Part shown: one piece after another, positions 40,436-49,063 of the stretch
How positions within the stretch are numbered: position 1 is the first letter of the stretch
Layout: every line of letters starts with the position of its first letter
Source: Bacteroidota bacterium
GTDB lineage: Bacteria > Bacteroidota > Bacteroidia > Chitinophagales > Chitinophagaceae
NCBI GenBank assembly: GCA_023428755.1
Contig: JAEYWX010000025.1
Coordinates: forward strand, 62,001-126,000
Length of the DNA stretch: 64,000 bases
Direction: 5' to 3'
The notes under the pieces: generated by a model
Told to the model about the DNA's origin: nothing
The model's input: the letters and a program-made list of their open reading frames with translations, nothing else
The model's database searches: none
Program-made: the position numbers and the translations under genes

Positions 40436-41566
40436 TTACAAATTTCCTCTTGCTTCCTGCTCTCTTTCGATCGCTTCAAATAATGCTTTGAAATTTCCTT
40501 TACCAAAACTCTGTGCGCCTTTCCGCTGTATGATCTCAAAAAACAGTGTGGGCCTGTCTTCAACGGGCTTGGTAAATATCTGCAGTAAATATCCTTCATC
40601 GTCCCGGTCAACTAAAATACCTAAGTCCTTCAATGGCTGCAGGTCTTCATCAATATGCCCTACCCGATCCAGCAGATCATCATAATACGTGGTCGGCACC
40701 TGTAGAAATTCCACTCCACGGCTGCGCAACGCCGTTACTGTTTCTACAATGTTATTGGTGGCTAAAGCCACATGCTGCACACCTTCACCATTATAATAGT
40801 CGAGGTACTCTTCCACCTGCGATTTTTTCTTTCCCTCTGCAGGTTCGTTGATCGGAAATTTCACATATCCATTTCCATTACTCATTACTTTACTCATGAG
40901 TGCTGAATACTCAGTGGAAATATCATTGTCGTCAAAACTTAAAATATTACGGAAGCCCATAACATTTTCATAAAACGCAACCCAGGGGTTCATTTGGTTC
41001 CAGCCCACATTTCCTACACAATGATCTACATATTGTAAACCGGTTTCGGTAGTTTTAAAATACGGATTGCTCCAGGCACGGTAGCCGGGCATAAACACAC
41101 CGTTGTAATTGTTCCGTTCCACGAACAAATGCACCGTATCACCGTAGGTATGAATGCCAGTTAGTTTTACTTCACCAGCATCATCAGTAAGACTTGTGAG
41201 TTCCTGGTACATCTTTGCACCACGTTTCGTGGTTTCATCTAATGCCGAAGCAGCATCGTCCACTTTTAACGCAAGCACTTTTACACCATCGCCGTGTTTA
41301 TAAATATGATCGGCCATTTCATTTCCCGAACGAAGCGGAGTTGTTAATACGAAAGTGAGTTTATTTTGACGAACCACATAACTGGCTCTGTCCTTTAGTC
41401 CTGTTTCCGGTCCGGCGTAAGCTAATGGCTGAAAACCAAAAGCAGTGATATAAAAATGAGCAGCCTGTTTGGCATTGCCCACATAAAATTCTACGTAATC
41501 GGTTCCGTGTAAGGGAAGAAAATCGGTTTGTACAGACGATTGTTTACTTGCTGTGATTGTTGACAT
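40436..41566 (-). CDS. hppD: 4-hydroxyphenylpyruvate dioxygenase
   Basis: Converts 4-hydroxyphenylpyruvate to homogentisate, the committing step of tyrosine breakdown, using Fe(II) and O2. The 376 residues form two VOC modules: DYVEFYVGNAKQAAHFYITA and QYVDHCVGNVGWNQMNPWVA. Iron ligands: His in VDHCVG, His in GEGVQHVALATNN, Glu in PTLFFEIIQRKG. The C-terminal SFGKGNFKALFEAIEREQ helix is complete. Neighbouring homogentisate dioxygenase or fumarylacetoacetase genes are absent. A 155-base upstream region contains a 29-codon ORF. Confidence 0.95.
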   Translation of the reverse strand: MSTITASKQSSVQTDFLPLHGTDYVEFYVGNAKQAAHFYITAFGFQPLAYAGPETGLKDRASYVVRQNKLTFVLTTPLRSGNEMADHIYKHGDGVKVLALKVDDAASALDETTKRGAKMYQELTSLTDDAGEVKLTGIHTYGDTVHLFVERNNYNGVFMPGYRAWSNPYFKTTETGLQYVDHCVGNVGWNQMNPWVAFYENVMGFRNILSFDDNDISTEYSALMSKVMSNGNGYVKFPINEPAEGKKKSQVEEYLDYYNGEGVQHVALATNNIVETVTALRSRGVEFLQVPTTYYDDLLDRVGHIDEDLQPLKDLGILVDRDDEGYLLQIFTKPVEDRPTLFFEIIQRKGAQSFGKGNFKALFEAIEREQEARGNL

Positions 41567-41632
41567 GATTGTTGTTTTTGCAGTTCAAAAAAAGGATACC
41601 GGTTCCGCAGGAACGAACTTTTCTCAACACAA

Positions 41633-41722
41633 TCAGTTTGAGTCAATCGCCAATACTTCCATCAGCAAACAATAGTTGCTGCGTTTATCGTGAAAGCGTT
41701 TATTGGCATAATCGGGGTGCAT
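41633..41722 (-). CDS. Putative upstream ORF in the hppD leader (29 codons)
   Basis: An ATG 4 bases after a TACTTTTG promoter box opens a frame of 29 codons (beginning MHPDYANKRFHDKRSNYCLL) that ends TGA 66 bases before hppD. It contains two Tyr and one Phe but no run of them. A GTTCC/GGAAC hairpin and a run of seven T follow before hppD. It could be a regulatory leader or a small protein; the evidence is position and openness only. Confidence 0.4.
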   Translation of the reverse strand: MHPDYANKRFHDKRSNYCLLMEVLAIDSN

Positions 41723-41726
41723 GTTG

Positions 41727-41734
41727 CAAAAGTA
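41727..41734 (-). promoter_or_regulatory. -7 promoter element for hppD
   Basis: Minus strand TACTTTTG matches TAnnTTTG. The next ATG (41722) starts the short upstream ORF. Confidence 0.55.
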
Positions 41735-41765
41735 AAGAAAACATTGTACACAGGGGAGCGTTTGA

Positions 41766-41819
41766 CCCTGAGCGCAGTCGAAGGGGATTCAATAAAGTTC
41801 GAGCGCAGTCGAGAACTTT
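41766..41819. repeat. Two GAGCGCAGTCGA hairpins, left flank of the GIY-YIG gene
   Basis: Copy A: CCCT - core (41770-41781) - AGGG. Copy B: AAAGTTC - core (41801-41812) - GAACTTT (41813-41819), a 7-bp stem whose last bases are part of the GIY-YIG stop region. Confidence 0.9.
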
Positions 41820-42156
41820 ATCGCATATCCTTATACTTAGTATGAGTAAGATTTTGGCATTGTGCCAATAACGTTAATTTGTGCAAATCGCCTTTCATCA
41901 GCGCTATTTTCTTTGCTCTCGACCATCCTTTTAGCTGCTTCTCCCTTTGTGCAGCTTCCAACACAAAAGGAATTGTTTCATAGTATTTCAATCGAAGGGG
42001 ACGCCGTTTGTAAGTGTAACATGTTATATAAGCTCCTTCACAATGTTCAGTAAAACGACGAATTAGATCATTGGTAAGTCCTGTATAAAAAGAACCATCA
42101 TGACATTCAATAATATAAACGTAGTATAATTCCTGAGGAGTGTCTTTGTAGATCAT
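41818..42156 (-). CDS. Single-domain GIY-YIG endonuclease family protein
   Basis: The 112-residue product carries the complete small GIY-YIG module: YYVYIIECHDGSFYTGLTND (the two Tyr strands), LIRRFTEHCEG (catalytic Arg), then KRRPLRLKYYE and AAQREKQLKGWSRAKKIALM (the catalytic Glu near residue 68 and a basic helix). There is no second domain. Such UPF0213-like stand-alone nucleases are frequent in Bacteroidota with no known role. Here the gene is flanked on both sides by the GAGCGCAGTCGA hairpin family in opposite orientations, which suggests a link to mobility of that repeat (inference). Confidence 0.9.
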   Translation of the reverse strand: MIYKDTPQELYYVYIIECHDGSFYTGLTNDLIRRFTEHCEGAYITCYTYKRRPLRLKYYETIPFVLEAAQREKQLKGWSRAKKIALMKGDLHKLTLLAQCQNLTHTKYKDMR

Positions 42157-42180
42157 GTAAGAAAAATAATAAATATTCCC

Positions 42181-42234
42181 GGGAATCTCGACTGCGCTCG
42201 ATTCCCTACACCGTCCTTCGACTTCGCTCAGGAC
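42181..42234. repeat. Two GAGCGCAGTCGA hairpins (inverted orientation), right flank of the GIY-YIG gene
   Basis: Copy C: GGGAATC - TCGACTGCGCTC (42188-42199) - GATTCCC, a perfect 7-bp stem. Copy D: GTCCT - TCGACTTCGCTC (42218-42229, one core change) - AGGAC, a perfect 5-bp stem. A more decayed copy follows at about 42236-42250. Confidence 0.9.
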
Positions 42235-42281
42235 TCGACTTTACTCAGGACTCAAGTCCGCTCCGCTTCAACTCCCTCCCT

Positions 42282-42289
42282 TATCTTTG
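42282..42289 (+). promoter_or_regulatory. -7 promoter element for purK
   Basis: TATCTTTG ends 5 bases before the purK ATG, which predicts a leaderless purK message. Confidence 0.6.
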
Positions 42290-42294
42290 CCGCC

Positions 42295-43434
42295 ATGAAC
42301 TCTTCGACTCCGCTCAGAATTGGTATCCTTGGTGGTGGCCAGCTTGGCCGCATGTTATTGCAGGCAGCAGCAAATTATCCCGTTGAAACATATATACTCG
42401 AAAACGATGAGCATTGCCCATCAGCACACCTCTGTCATCATTTTACCAAAGGCGATATCAAAGATTTTGAAACAGTGTACAAGTTTGGGAAAGGATTGGA
42501 TGCGCTCACCATTGAAATTGAGAGTGTAAATGTGGAAGCACTGGAAAAACTGGAAGCAGAAGGCGTAAAAATATTTCCCAAACCATCGGCCCTGCGCATT
42601 ATTAAAAATAAGATCGAACAAAAAAAGTTTTATCAGCATCACCAGATCCCAACATCAGAATTTGTAATTACTGAAAACAAGGAAGAACTGAATGCATTGG
42701 TATCTTTTTTACCGGCAGCGCATAAAGTGGGCATGGGTGGTTACGATGGTCGTGGTGTTGAAATTTTAAAGACCGCAGCCGATCTGGTACGTGGGTTTGA
42801 TGCACCGGCCGTGCTGGAAAAGTTAGTGCCTATTCAAAAAGAAATTGCCATGATCGTAGCAGTGGCGCAAGATGGTGAAATAACCATGTACCCACCTGCT
42901 GAAATGATCTTTGACACAACATTGAACTTACTCGACTACCAGGTTTCACCTGCCGAACTTCCGGAAAAAATCTTCTGGAAAGCAGAAGCTATTGCTATGG
43001 CAGTTGTTCGCAACCTGGAATCGCCAGGATTATTTGCCGTTGAATTATTTGTTGACAAAAACGGAGATGTATTAGTAAACGAAACAGCACCCCGTGTGCA
43101 CAACAGTGGCCATCATAGCATTGAAGGAAACTATTCATCACAATTTGATATGCTATGGCGTATCATGCTTGGCTATCCACTTGGGTGTACCGATGCCATA
43201 ATGCCTTCTGTTATCTTGAACATCGTAGGAGAAGATGGTTATAGCGGACCGGCTTATTACGAAGGACTGGAAGAAGTGTTGAAAATGGAAAATGCTTTTG
43301 TACATATTTATGGCAAAGCACAAACCAAGCCCGGACGTAAAATGGGCCATGTTACTGTAATTGGAAAAGACCGAAGCGAACTGACGTACAAAGCCAACCG
43401 TATCAAACACCTGCTGAAAGTAAAGGCCAGCTAA
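42295..43434 (+). CDS. purK: 5-(carboxyamino)imidazole ribonucleotide synthase
   Basis: ATP-grasp enzyme that carboxylates AIR to N5-CAIR with bicarbonate. The 379 residues begin RIGILGGGQLGRMLLQAA (residue 8 on), with DALTIEIESVNVEALEKLE, PSALRIIKNKIEQKKFY, KVGMGGYDGRGVEI and NETAPRVHNSGHHSIEG. The first seven residues (MNSSTPL) are encoded by a GAGCGCAGTCGA-type repeat copy (core variant at 42304-42315), so the start context was shaped by repeat insertion. Its partner purE lies 6 kb downstream on the same strand. Confidence 0.95.
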   Translation: MNSSTPLRIGILGGGQLGRMLLQAAANYPVETYILENDEHCPSAHLCHHFTKGDIKDFETVYKFGKGLDALTIEIESVNVEALEKLEAEGVKIFPKPSALRIIKNKIEQKKFYQHHQIPTSEFVITENKEELNALVSFLPAAHKVGMGGYDGRGVEILKTAADLVRGFDAPAVLEKLVPIQKEIAMIVAVAQDGEITMYPPAEMIFDTTLNLLDYQVSPAELPEKIFWKAEAIAMAVVRNLESPGLFAVELFVDKNGDVLVNETAPRVHNSGHHSIEGNYSSQFDMLWRIMLGYPLGCTDAIMPSVILNIVGEDGYSGPAYYEGLEEVLKMENAFVHIYGKAQTKPGRKMGHVTVIGKDRSELTYKANRIKHLLKVKAS

Positions 43435-43562
43435 CCGAACAGGCTGTTAGCGAACTCTTACATTGCTCCCATTGTCCAATGGCCAACCATTGTTTTTACC
43501 ACTCATCCAACTAAAGGATGTAAAAATTGTTCTATCGTTACCTTTAGCACATCTATAAACAC

Positions 43563-44609
43563 ATGAGAATAGTTACCATCATTGCTGGTGCCACATTATT
43601 GTTGGCCACAAGCTGTAAAGACGAAAAAAAACAATCCGCATCGCCACAGGGAGGCTCCCGTCCGCAAAATTTAATGACCGTGGTGGGGCATGTCGTAAAA
43701 ACCGGATCGGTGAGCGAACCCATCCAGCTTCCCGGTACTTTGTTGCCGATGGAAGAAACGCAGATCCAGGCCGAAGTAAGTGGTCGTGTAGTTTCACATT
43801 CTATTAACGAAGGAGCTTTTGTAAACAAAGGGGCTTTACTGGTAAAGTTGTTTGATGGCGACCTCCAGGCACAATTAAAGAAACTGGAAGTACAATTGCA
43901 GATCGCTGAAAAAACAGAAGAACGGAACAAAGAGTTGCTGAAGATCAACGGCATCAGCCAGCAGGACTATGATCTCAGCTTTTTACAAGTAAGTAATATC
44001 AAAGCTGATATTGAACTGTTACGTACGAATATTATTAAAACTGAGATCCGTGCACCTTTTAGTGGCAAGATCGGGTTCCGGAATATTTCCATTGGTGCCT
44101 ACATTACACCCACAACTGTTATTACTTCATTGCGCCAGTTGAGCCAAATGAAATTACAGTTCAGCGTTCCCGAAAAATATACTTCCAAAGTAAAAGTGGG
44201 ACAAACCATCAGTTTTTCAGTGGAAGGAACTCCCAGAAAGTATACTGCAAAAGTGTATGCATCTGAATCAACCGTTAATGAAACTTCACGAGGATTGAAT
44301 GTGCGTTGTATGGTGCAGCAAAATGATGCATCGCTGGTACCCGGTTCGTTTGCAAAAGTGGATATGGATTTTGCACGAAATGACAATGCCATTCTTGTAC
44401 CTGCACAAGCAGTGTTACCACAGGCAAGAGGTAAAAAACTCATTGTGTACCGGGATGGTATTGCAAAGTTTACCGATGTACAAACCGGTATTCGTGATTC
44501 TGCCAATGTTGAAATTACAAGCGGTGTTGTTCCGGGCGATACCATTATTACCACCGGGTTACTCGGTTTAAAACCGGAAGCAAAAGTTAAACTCTCTAAA
44601 GTTCAATAA
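43563..44609 (+). CDS. RND efflux periplasmic adaptor (membrane fusion protein)
   Basis: A lipoprotein signal (IIAGATLLLATSCKDE) is followed by a lipoyl/barrel-sandwich hairpin: LPGTLLPMEETQIQAEVSGR, INEGAFVNKGALLVKL, an alpha-helical hairpin (LEVQLQIAEKTEERNKEL), then IRAPFSGKIGFRNISIGAYI, and C-terminal beta-barrel and membrane-proximal parts (VTGIRDSANVEITSGVVPGD-like, GLLGLKPEAKVKL). 348 residues, normal for the family. First gene of a three-gene efflux operon (6 bases to the pump). Confidence 0.93.
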   Translation: MRIVTIIAGATLLLATSCKDEKKQSASPQGGSRPQNLMTVVGHVVKTGSVSEPIQLPGTLLPMEETQIQAEVSGRVVSHSINEGAFVNKGALLVKLFDGDLQAQLKKLEVQLQIAEKTEERNKELLKINGISQQDYDLSFLQVSNIKADIELLRTNIIKTEIRAPFSGKIGFRNISIGAYITPTTVITSLRQLSQMKLQFSVPEKYTSKVKVGQTISFSVEGTPRKYTAKVYASESTVNETSRGLNVRCMVQQNDASLVPGSFAKVDMDFARNDNAILVPAQAVLPQARGKKLIVYRDGIAKFTDVQTGIRDSANVEITSGVVPGDTIITTGLLGLKPEAKVKLSKVQ

Positions 44610-44615
44610 TAACAC

Positions 44616-47600
44616 ATGACTATTTCCGAACTGAGTTTGAAGCGACCAGTACTCGCCATCGTAATGAACATTATGATCATATTGTTCGGCGTTATTGGTT
44701 TTCGTTTCTTAGGCGTACGTGATTATCCGGCAATTGATCCTCCAAACATCAGTGTACGTACGTCGTACCCCGGTGCCAATGCCGACGTTATTGAATCGCA
44801 GATTACCGAACCTTTGGAAAAATCGATCAATGGTATTGCCGGTGTAAAAAATATTACGAGCAGCAGCAGCCAGGGCAACAGTAATATCAATGTTGAATTT
44901 GAATTGGGCTTTAATCTGGAAGAAGCAGCAAATGATGTACGTGATAAAGTATCACAAACTGTTCGCTCCCTCCCTGCCGATCTGGATGCACCACCTGTTG
45001 TTACCAAAGCCGATGCCAGCAGTGACCCCATTCTTTCCATGACCATTCAAAGTGAAAGCAGGAATCCCTTGCAGGTAACTGAATATGCAACCAATAATTT
45101 GTTGGAACGTATCCAAACCATTCCGGGTGTAAGTACTGTTAGTATTTGGGGCGAAAAAAGATACGCCATGCGTATCTGGTTTGAACCAGAAAAACTATTG
45201 GCATATAATTTAACAGCAAGAGATGTACAAACAGCACTGCAACGTGAAAACCTGGAGTTGCCATCGGGAAAAATTTCCGGTAACACCATGGAGTTAACAG
45301 TGCGTACGTTTGGCCGTTTGAATACGGAAGAAGATTTTAATAATCTTATTGTAAAAAATGTTGAGGGGCGTGATATTAAGTTGAAAGATGTTGGACAAGC
45401 GGTGCTTGGACCGGAGAACGAAGAAAGTATATTGAAAGAACGTGGTATTCCCATGATTGCATTAGCCATTGTGCCACAACCCGGCAGTAACTATGTTGCC
45501 ATTGCCGATGAATTTTACAAACGCTTTGAGCAAATTAAAAACGAAGTTCCATCAGATATTAAACTGGATATTGGTCTTGATCAAACAAAATTTGTACGCA
45601 AATCAATTGCTGAAGTGGAAGAAACATTGGTGCTGGCATTTGCTCTGGTTGTACTAATCATCTTCCTGTTTTTCCGTGACTGGATCGTTGCAATTCGTCC
45701 ATTGATTGATATTCCGGTTTCACTCATTGGTGCATTCTTTATCATGTACCTGAGCGGGTTTACCATAAATGTATTAACCCTGTTGGCTATTGTACTGGCA
45801 ACAGGTTTGGTGGTGGATGATGGTATTGTGGTAACGGAAAACATTTTCAAGAAAATGGAACAGGGCATGGACAAGTACAAAGCTGCCCGTGAAGGTTCCA
45901 AAGAAATTTACTTTGCTGTAATTGCTACATCAATCACATTGGCGGTTGTATTTCTTCCCATCATATTCTTACAGGGGTTTGTTGGCCGCTTGTTCCGTGA
46001 GTTTGGCATTGTGGTAGCAGGAGCGGTTTTGATCTCTGCGTTTGTATCACTTACATTAACGCCGGTACTGAACGTGTATTTAACACGAAAAGGTGGTACC
46101 AAACATGGTTGGTTCTACCGAGTTACCGAACCTTTTTTCCGTGCAATGGAAAATGGTTATCACAAAGCGTTAGTGGTATTCATGAAAGCAAGATGGATTG
46201 CGATTGTGCTGATCATTGCGTGTTTTGGAATGATCTGGTTTATTGGTACAAACCTCCAAAGCGAATTGGCTCCAATGGAAGATCGCAGCCAGTTTCGATT
46301 ACAGGTGAGTGCGCCCGAAGGAACCAGTTACGATGCAATGGATGCATACATTGACAAACTGAATACTCTTATCATGGATAGTGTACCTGAAACAAAGGTA
46401 CTCATCTCCGTTACTGCGCCCGGCTTTACAGGAGCTGGCTCGGTGAATAGTGGTTTTGTTCGGTCGTTAATGGTTGATCCCAATGAACGGAATCGTTCGC
46501 AACAGGAAATTGTTGAAATGATCAACCGGAATTTGCCAAAGTACAACGAAGGAAGAGCAGTTGCTATTCAGGAACAAACCATTTCTGTAAACCGTCGTGG
46601 AGGATTGCCTGTACAATTTGTACTGCAGAATAATAATTTCGACAAGCTGAAAGAAATACTTCCGAAATTCCTGGAAGAAGTTCAAAAAAGTTCAGTGCTA
46701 ACCAATGCTGATGCGGATCTGAAATTCAATAAGCCGGAGTTGCGTTTGAATATTGATCGCTTACGTGCCAGTGAATTGGGTGTAAGCATTACTGATATTT
46801 CCGAATTAATGCAGCTGTCATTAAGTAACCGTCGCCTGGGGTATTTTATTAAAGATGGAAAACAATACCAGGTGATTGGCCAGGTGTTACGAAATGATCG
46901 TGACGATCCTACTGATTTAAAAAACCTGTTTGTTCGGAATGCTGCCGGACAAATGATCTCTGTTGATCAGTTTGTTTCGTTTGAAGAAGAAACAACACCT
47001 CCAACGTTGTATCACTTTAACCGTTACAAATCTGCAACTGTCAGTGCAGGTCTTGCACCGGGTAAAACAATTGGTGATGGTATCAAAGAAATGCAGGCCA
47101 TTGCCGATAAACTCTTAGATGAATCGTTCAACACAGCATTGGCAGGTAACTCCAGAGATTTTGCAGAGAGCAGTGGAAATACATTTTTTGCTTTGGGCCT
47201 TGCATTGATCCTCATCTTCCTTGTATTGGCTGCACAGTTTGAAAGTTTTATTGATCCGTTGGTGATTATGTTTACTGTACCGCTGGCCATCGCCGGTGCA
47301 TTGTTCTCCTTATGGATCTTCGATCAAACCATTAATATCTTTTCACAAATTGGTATGATCATGCTCATTGGTCTTGTAACCAAGAACGGTATTCTCATTG
47401 TTGAATTTGCCAATCAGAAAAAACATGCGGGTATGTTACGCAAACCTGCAGTAATTGAAGCGGCCACCATGCGTTTGCGCCCGATTCTTATGACGAGTCT
47501 TGCCATGGCGCTCGGTGCGTTACCATTGGCATTATCATTAGGTGCTGCATCCACCAGCCGTATTCCGTTAGGTGTGGTAATTGTAGGAGGAATCATGTTT

Positions 47601-47714
47601 TCGCTGGTGCTTACCTTGTTTGTAATTCCGGCGATGTATTCGTTCCTGTCATCCAAAAAAATTAAAGTGCATGAAGAAGAAACTGAAGCTGCTATTGCTA
47701 AGCTGTCTGATTAA
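44616..47714 (+). CDS. RND multidrug efflux permease (AcrB/MexB-like, HAE-1 type)
   Basis: The 1032-residue inner-membrane pump starts with ELSLKRPVLAIVMNIMIILF and continues with FLGVRDYPAIDPPNISVRTS (porter entry). Twelve membrane helices in the usual 1+5, 1+5 pattern are visible; helix 4 contains LAIVLATGLVVDDGIVVTEN (proton-relay Asp pair) and helix 10 GMIMLIGLVTKNGILIVEF (relay Lys). Works as a trimer with the adaptor and TolC-like channel. Its last 44 bases are also the start of the TolC gene in another frame. Substrates unknown. Confidence 0.95.
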   Translation: MTISELSLKRPVLAIVMNIMIILFGVIGFRFLGVRDYPAIDPPNISVRTSYPGANADVIESQITEPLEKSINGIAGVKNITSSSSQGNSNINVEFELGFNLEEAANDVRDKVSQTVRSLPADLDAPPVVTKADASSDPILSMTIQSESRNPLQVTEYATNNLLERIQTIPGVSTVSIWGEKRYAMRIWFEPEKLLAYNLTARDVQTALQRENLELPSGKISGNTMELTVRTFGRLNTEEDFNNLIVKNVEGRDIKLKDVGQAVLGPENEESILKERGIPMIALAIVPQPGSNYVAIADEFYKRFEQIKNEVPSDIKLDIGLDQTKFVRKSIAEVEETLVLAFALVVLIIFLFFRDWIVAIRPLIDIPVSLIGAFFIMYLSGFTINVLTLLAIVLATGLVVDDGIVVTENIFKKMEQGMDKYKAAREGSKEIYFAVIATSITLAVVFLPIIFLQGFVGRLFREFGIVVAGAVLISAFVSLTLTPVLNVYLTRKGGTKHGWFYRVTEPFFRAMENGYHKALVVFMKARWIAIVLIIACFGMIWFIGTNLQSELAPMEDRSQFRLQVSAPEGTSYDAMDAYIDKLNTLIMDSVPETKVLISVTAPGFTGAGSVNSGFVRSLMVDPNERNRSQQEIVEMINRNLPKYNEGRAVAIQEQTISVNRRGGLPVQFVLQNNNFDKLKEILPKFLEEVQKSSVLTNADADLKFNKPELRLNIDRLRASELGVSITDISELMQLSLSNRRLGYFIKDGKQYQVIGQVLRNDRDDPTDLKNLFVRNAAGQMISVDQFVSFEEETTPPTLYHFNRYKSATVSAGLAPGKTIGDGIKEMQAIADKLLDESFNTALAGNSRDFAESSGNTFFALGLALILIFLVLAAQFESFIDPLVIMFTVPLAIAGALFSLWIFDQTINIFSQIGMIMLIGLVTKNGILIVEFANQKKHAGMLRKPAVIEAATMRLRPILMTSLAMALGALPLALSLGAASTSRIPLGVVIVGGIMFSLVLTLFVIPAMYSFLSSKKIKVHEEETEAAIAKLSD

Positions 47715-48984
47715 TATAATTGCCTTTGCGCAGGTTACAACCAAATTAACGGTTGATGAAGCCATTCGTATTGCCGTTGAAAAAAACTTCGACGTTGAAA
47801 TTGTAAAAAATGAACAGGAGATCGGCATCATCAATAACAATTGGGGAACAGCCGGTTTATTGCCAAACGTATCGATCAACAGTACACTTGGTATTGCTTC
47901 CAACAATCTGGAGCAGCGACTTACAAACGGAACGGTGATCAAACGAAACGGTGCCATTCTACGTAACCAAAATGCTGGGTTGGCTGTAAGCTGGCGAATT
48001 TTTGATGGTATGCGGATGTTTGCCAGCAAACGTCGCCTGGAAGAATTGGAAAAGATCGGTGAACTCAGTTTTCGCAGCCAGGTAAATACAACGGTGTTCA
48101 ATATCATCGGTTCGTATTATCAGATCGTACAACTCAATCAGCAACGCAAAGCATTGCAGGAAACGATTAAATTTTTTGAAGAAAGAAGATTAATTGCTGA
48201 AAGTCGCTTCACCATTGGCACAGCACCCAAAACAGATTTTCTGCAAGCAGAAGTTGATTTGAACCAGCAAAAAGGAAGTTTATTGGCCATTGAAAATAAC
48301 ATACGGGTAGCAAAAGCAAATTTCAATAACCTGCTTGGTCGTAAACCTGATACTGTATTCGAAGTAACCGACACCATTGAACCCGATGCAACGATCAGCT
48401 ATGCGTCGCTGTTACAAAAAGCACAAACAGATAACTATGATCTCTTACTGGCGCAAAGTAATCTGACTGTATTAGTGCAACAAAAAAGAGAAATTCTTTC
48501 GCAACGTTTACCTTCTGTTACACTCAACGGAAACTTTAACCTTGCTCAAAGCCGGAACGATGCGGGTTTCACTTTGTTTAACCGCAACCTCGGCCCAAAC
48601 GGAAACATCGGCATTGCCATTCCTCTTTTCCAGGGTGGAAATATTAAACGGCAAGAGCAGGTAGCTGAAATAGGCATCAAGAATCAACAGATTGTAATTG
48701 ACCAGTTAAAGAACCAGGTAAACACCAGTATATTGAATGCGTATTACAATTTTCAAAATGCACTCAACCTGGTGAAGCTTGAAAAAAACACACTGGCTTT
48801 GATCGAAGAAAACAATGTAATTGCTACGGAACGTTTTCGTAAGCTGGCGATCACATCACTGGAATTAAGACAGGTACAAATAGATTACATTAATGGTCAA
48901 ACCCGTTACATCAACTCATTGTACATGGCAAAACTTGCAGAAGCAGAAATGAAGTTGCTGGCAGGAGATTTGAATAAATTATAG
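47671..48984 (+). CDS. TolC-family outer membrane efflux channel
   Basis: The ATG at 47671 lies inside the pump gene, yet is the only start that yields a full signal peptide (MKKKLKLLLLSCLINIIAFA) and the first TolC helix (KLTVDEAIRIAVEKNFDVEI). The 437 residues contain two outer-membrane-efflux repeats; the second begins around ASLLQKAQTDNYDLLLAQSN, with PSVTLNGNFNLAQS and FQGGNIKRQEQVAEI. It completes the tripartite efflux operon. Repeat-like TTTCTGG words begin right at its stop. Confidence 0.93.
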   Translation: MKKKLKLLLLSCLINIIAFAQVTTKLTVDEAIRIAVEKNFDVEIVKNEQEIGIINNNWGTAGLLPNVSINSTLGIASNNLEQRLTNGTVIKRNGAILRNQNAGLAVSWRIFDGMRMFASKRRLEELEKIGELSFRSQVNTTVFNIIGSYYQIVQLNQQRKALQETIKFFEERRLIAESRFTIGTAPKTDFLQAEVDLNQQKGSLLAIENNIRVAKANFNNLLGRKPDTVFEVTDTIEPDATISYASLLQKAQTDNYDLLLAQSNLTVLVQQKREILSQRLPSVTLNGNFNLAQSRNDAGFTLFNRNLGPNGNIGIAIPLFQGGNIKRQEQVAEIGIKNQQIVIDQLKNQVNTSILNAYYNFQNALNLVKLEKNTLALIEENNVIATERFRKLAITSLELRQVQIDYINGQTRYINSLYMAKLAEAEMKLLAGDLNKL

Positions 48985-49023
48985 GTTTCTGGTTTTTGGT
49001 TTATTGTTTCTGGTTAGGGTTTC
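48984..49023. repeat. TTTCTGGTT-type repeat, left flank of the second four-helix-bundle gene
   Basis: GGTTTCTGGTTTTTGGTTTA and the following bases are low-complexity sequence whose reverse complement recurs at 49468-49501 at about 27 of 33 positions. Confidence 0.65.
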
Positions 49024-49063
49024 CTAATTTTAAAGAGGCTTAACCAAAACATACATCACCTAT

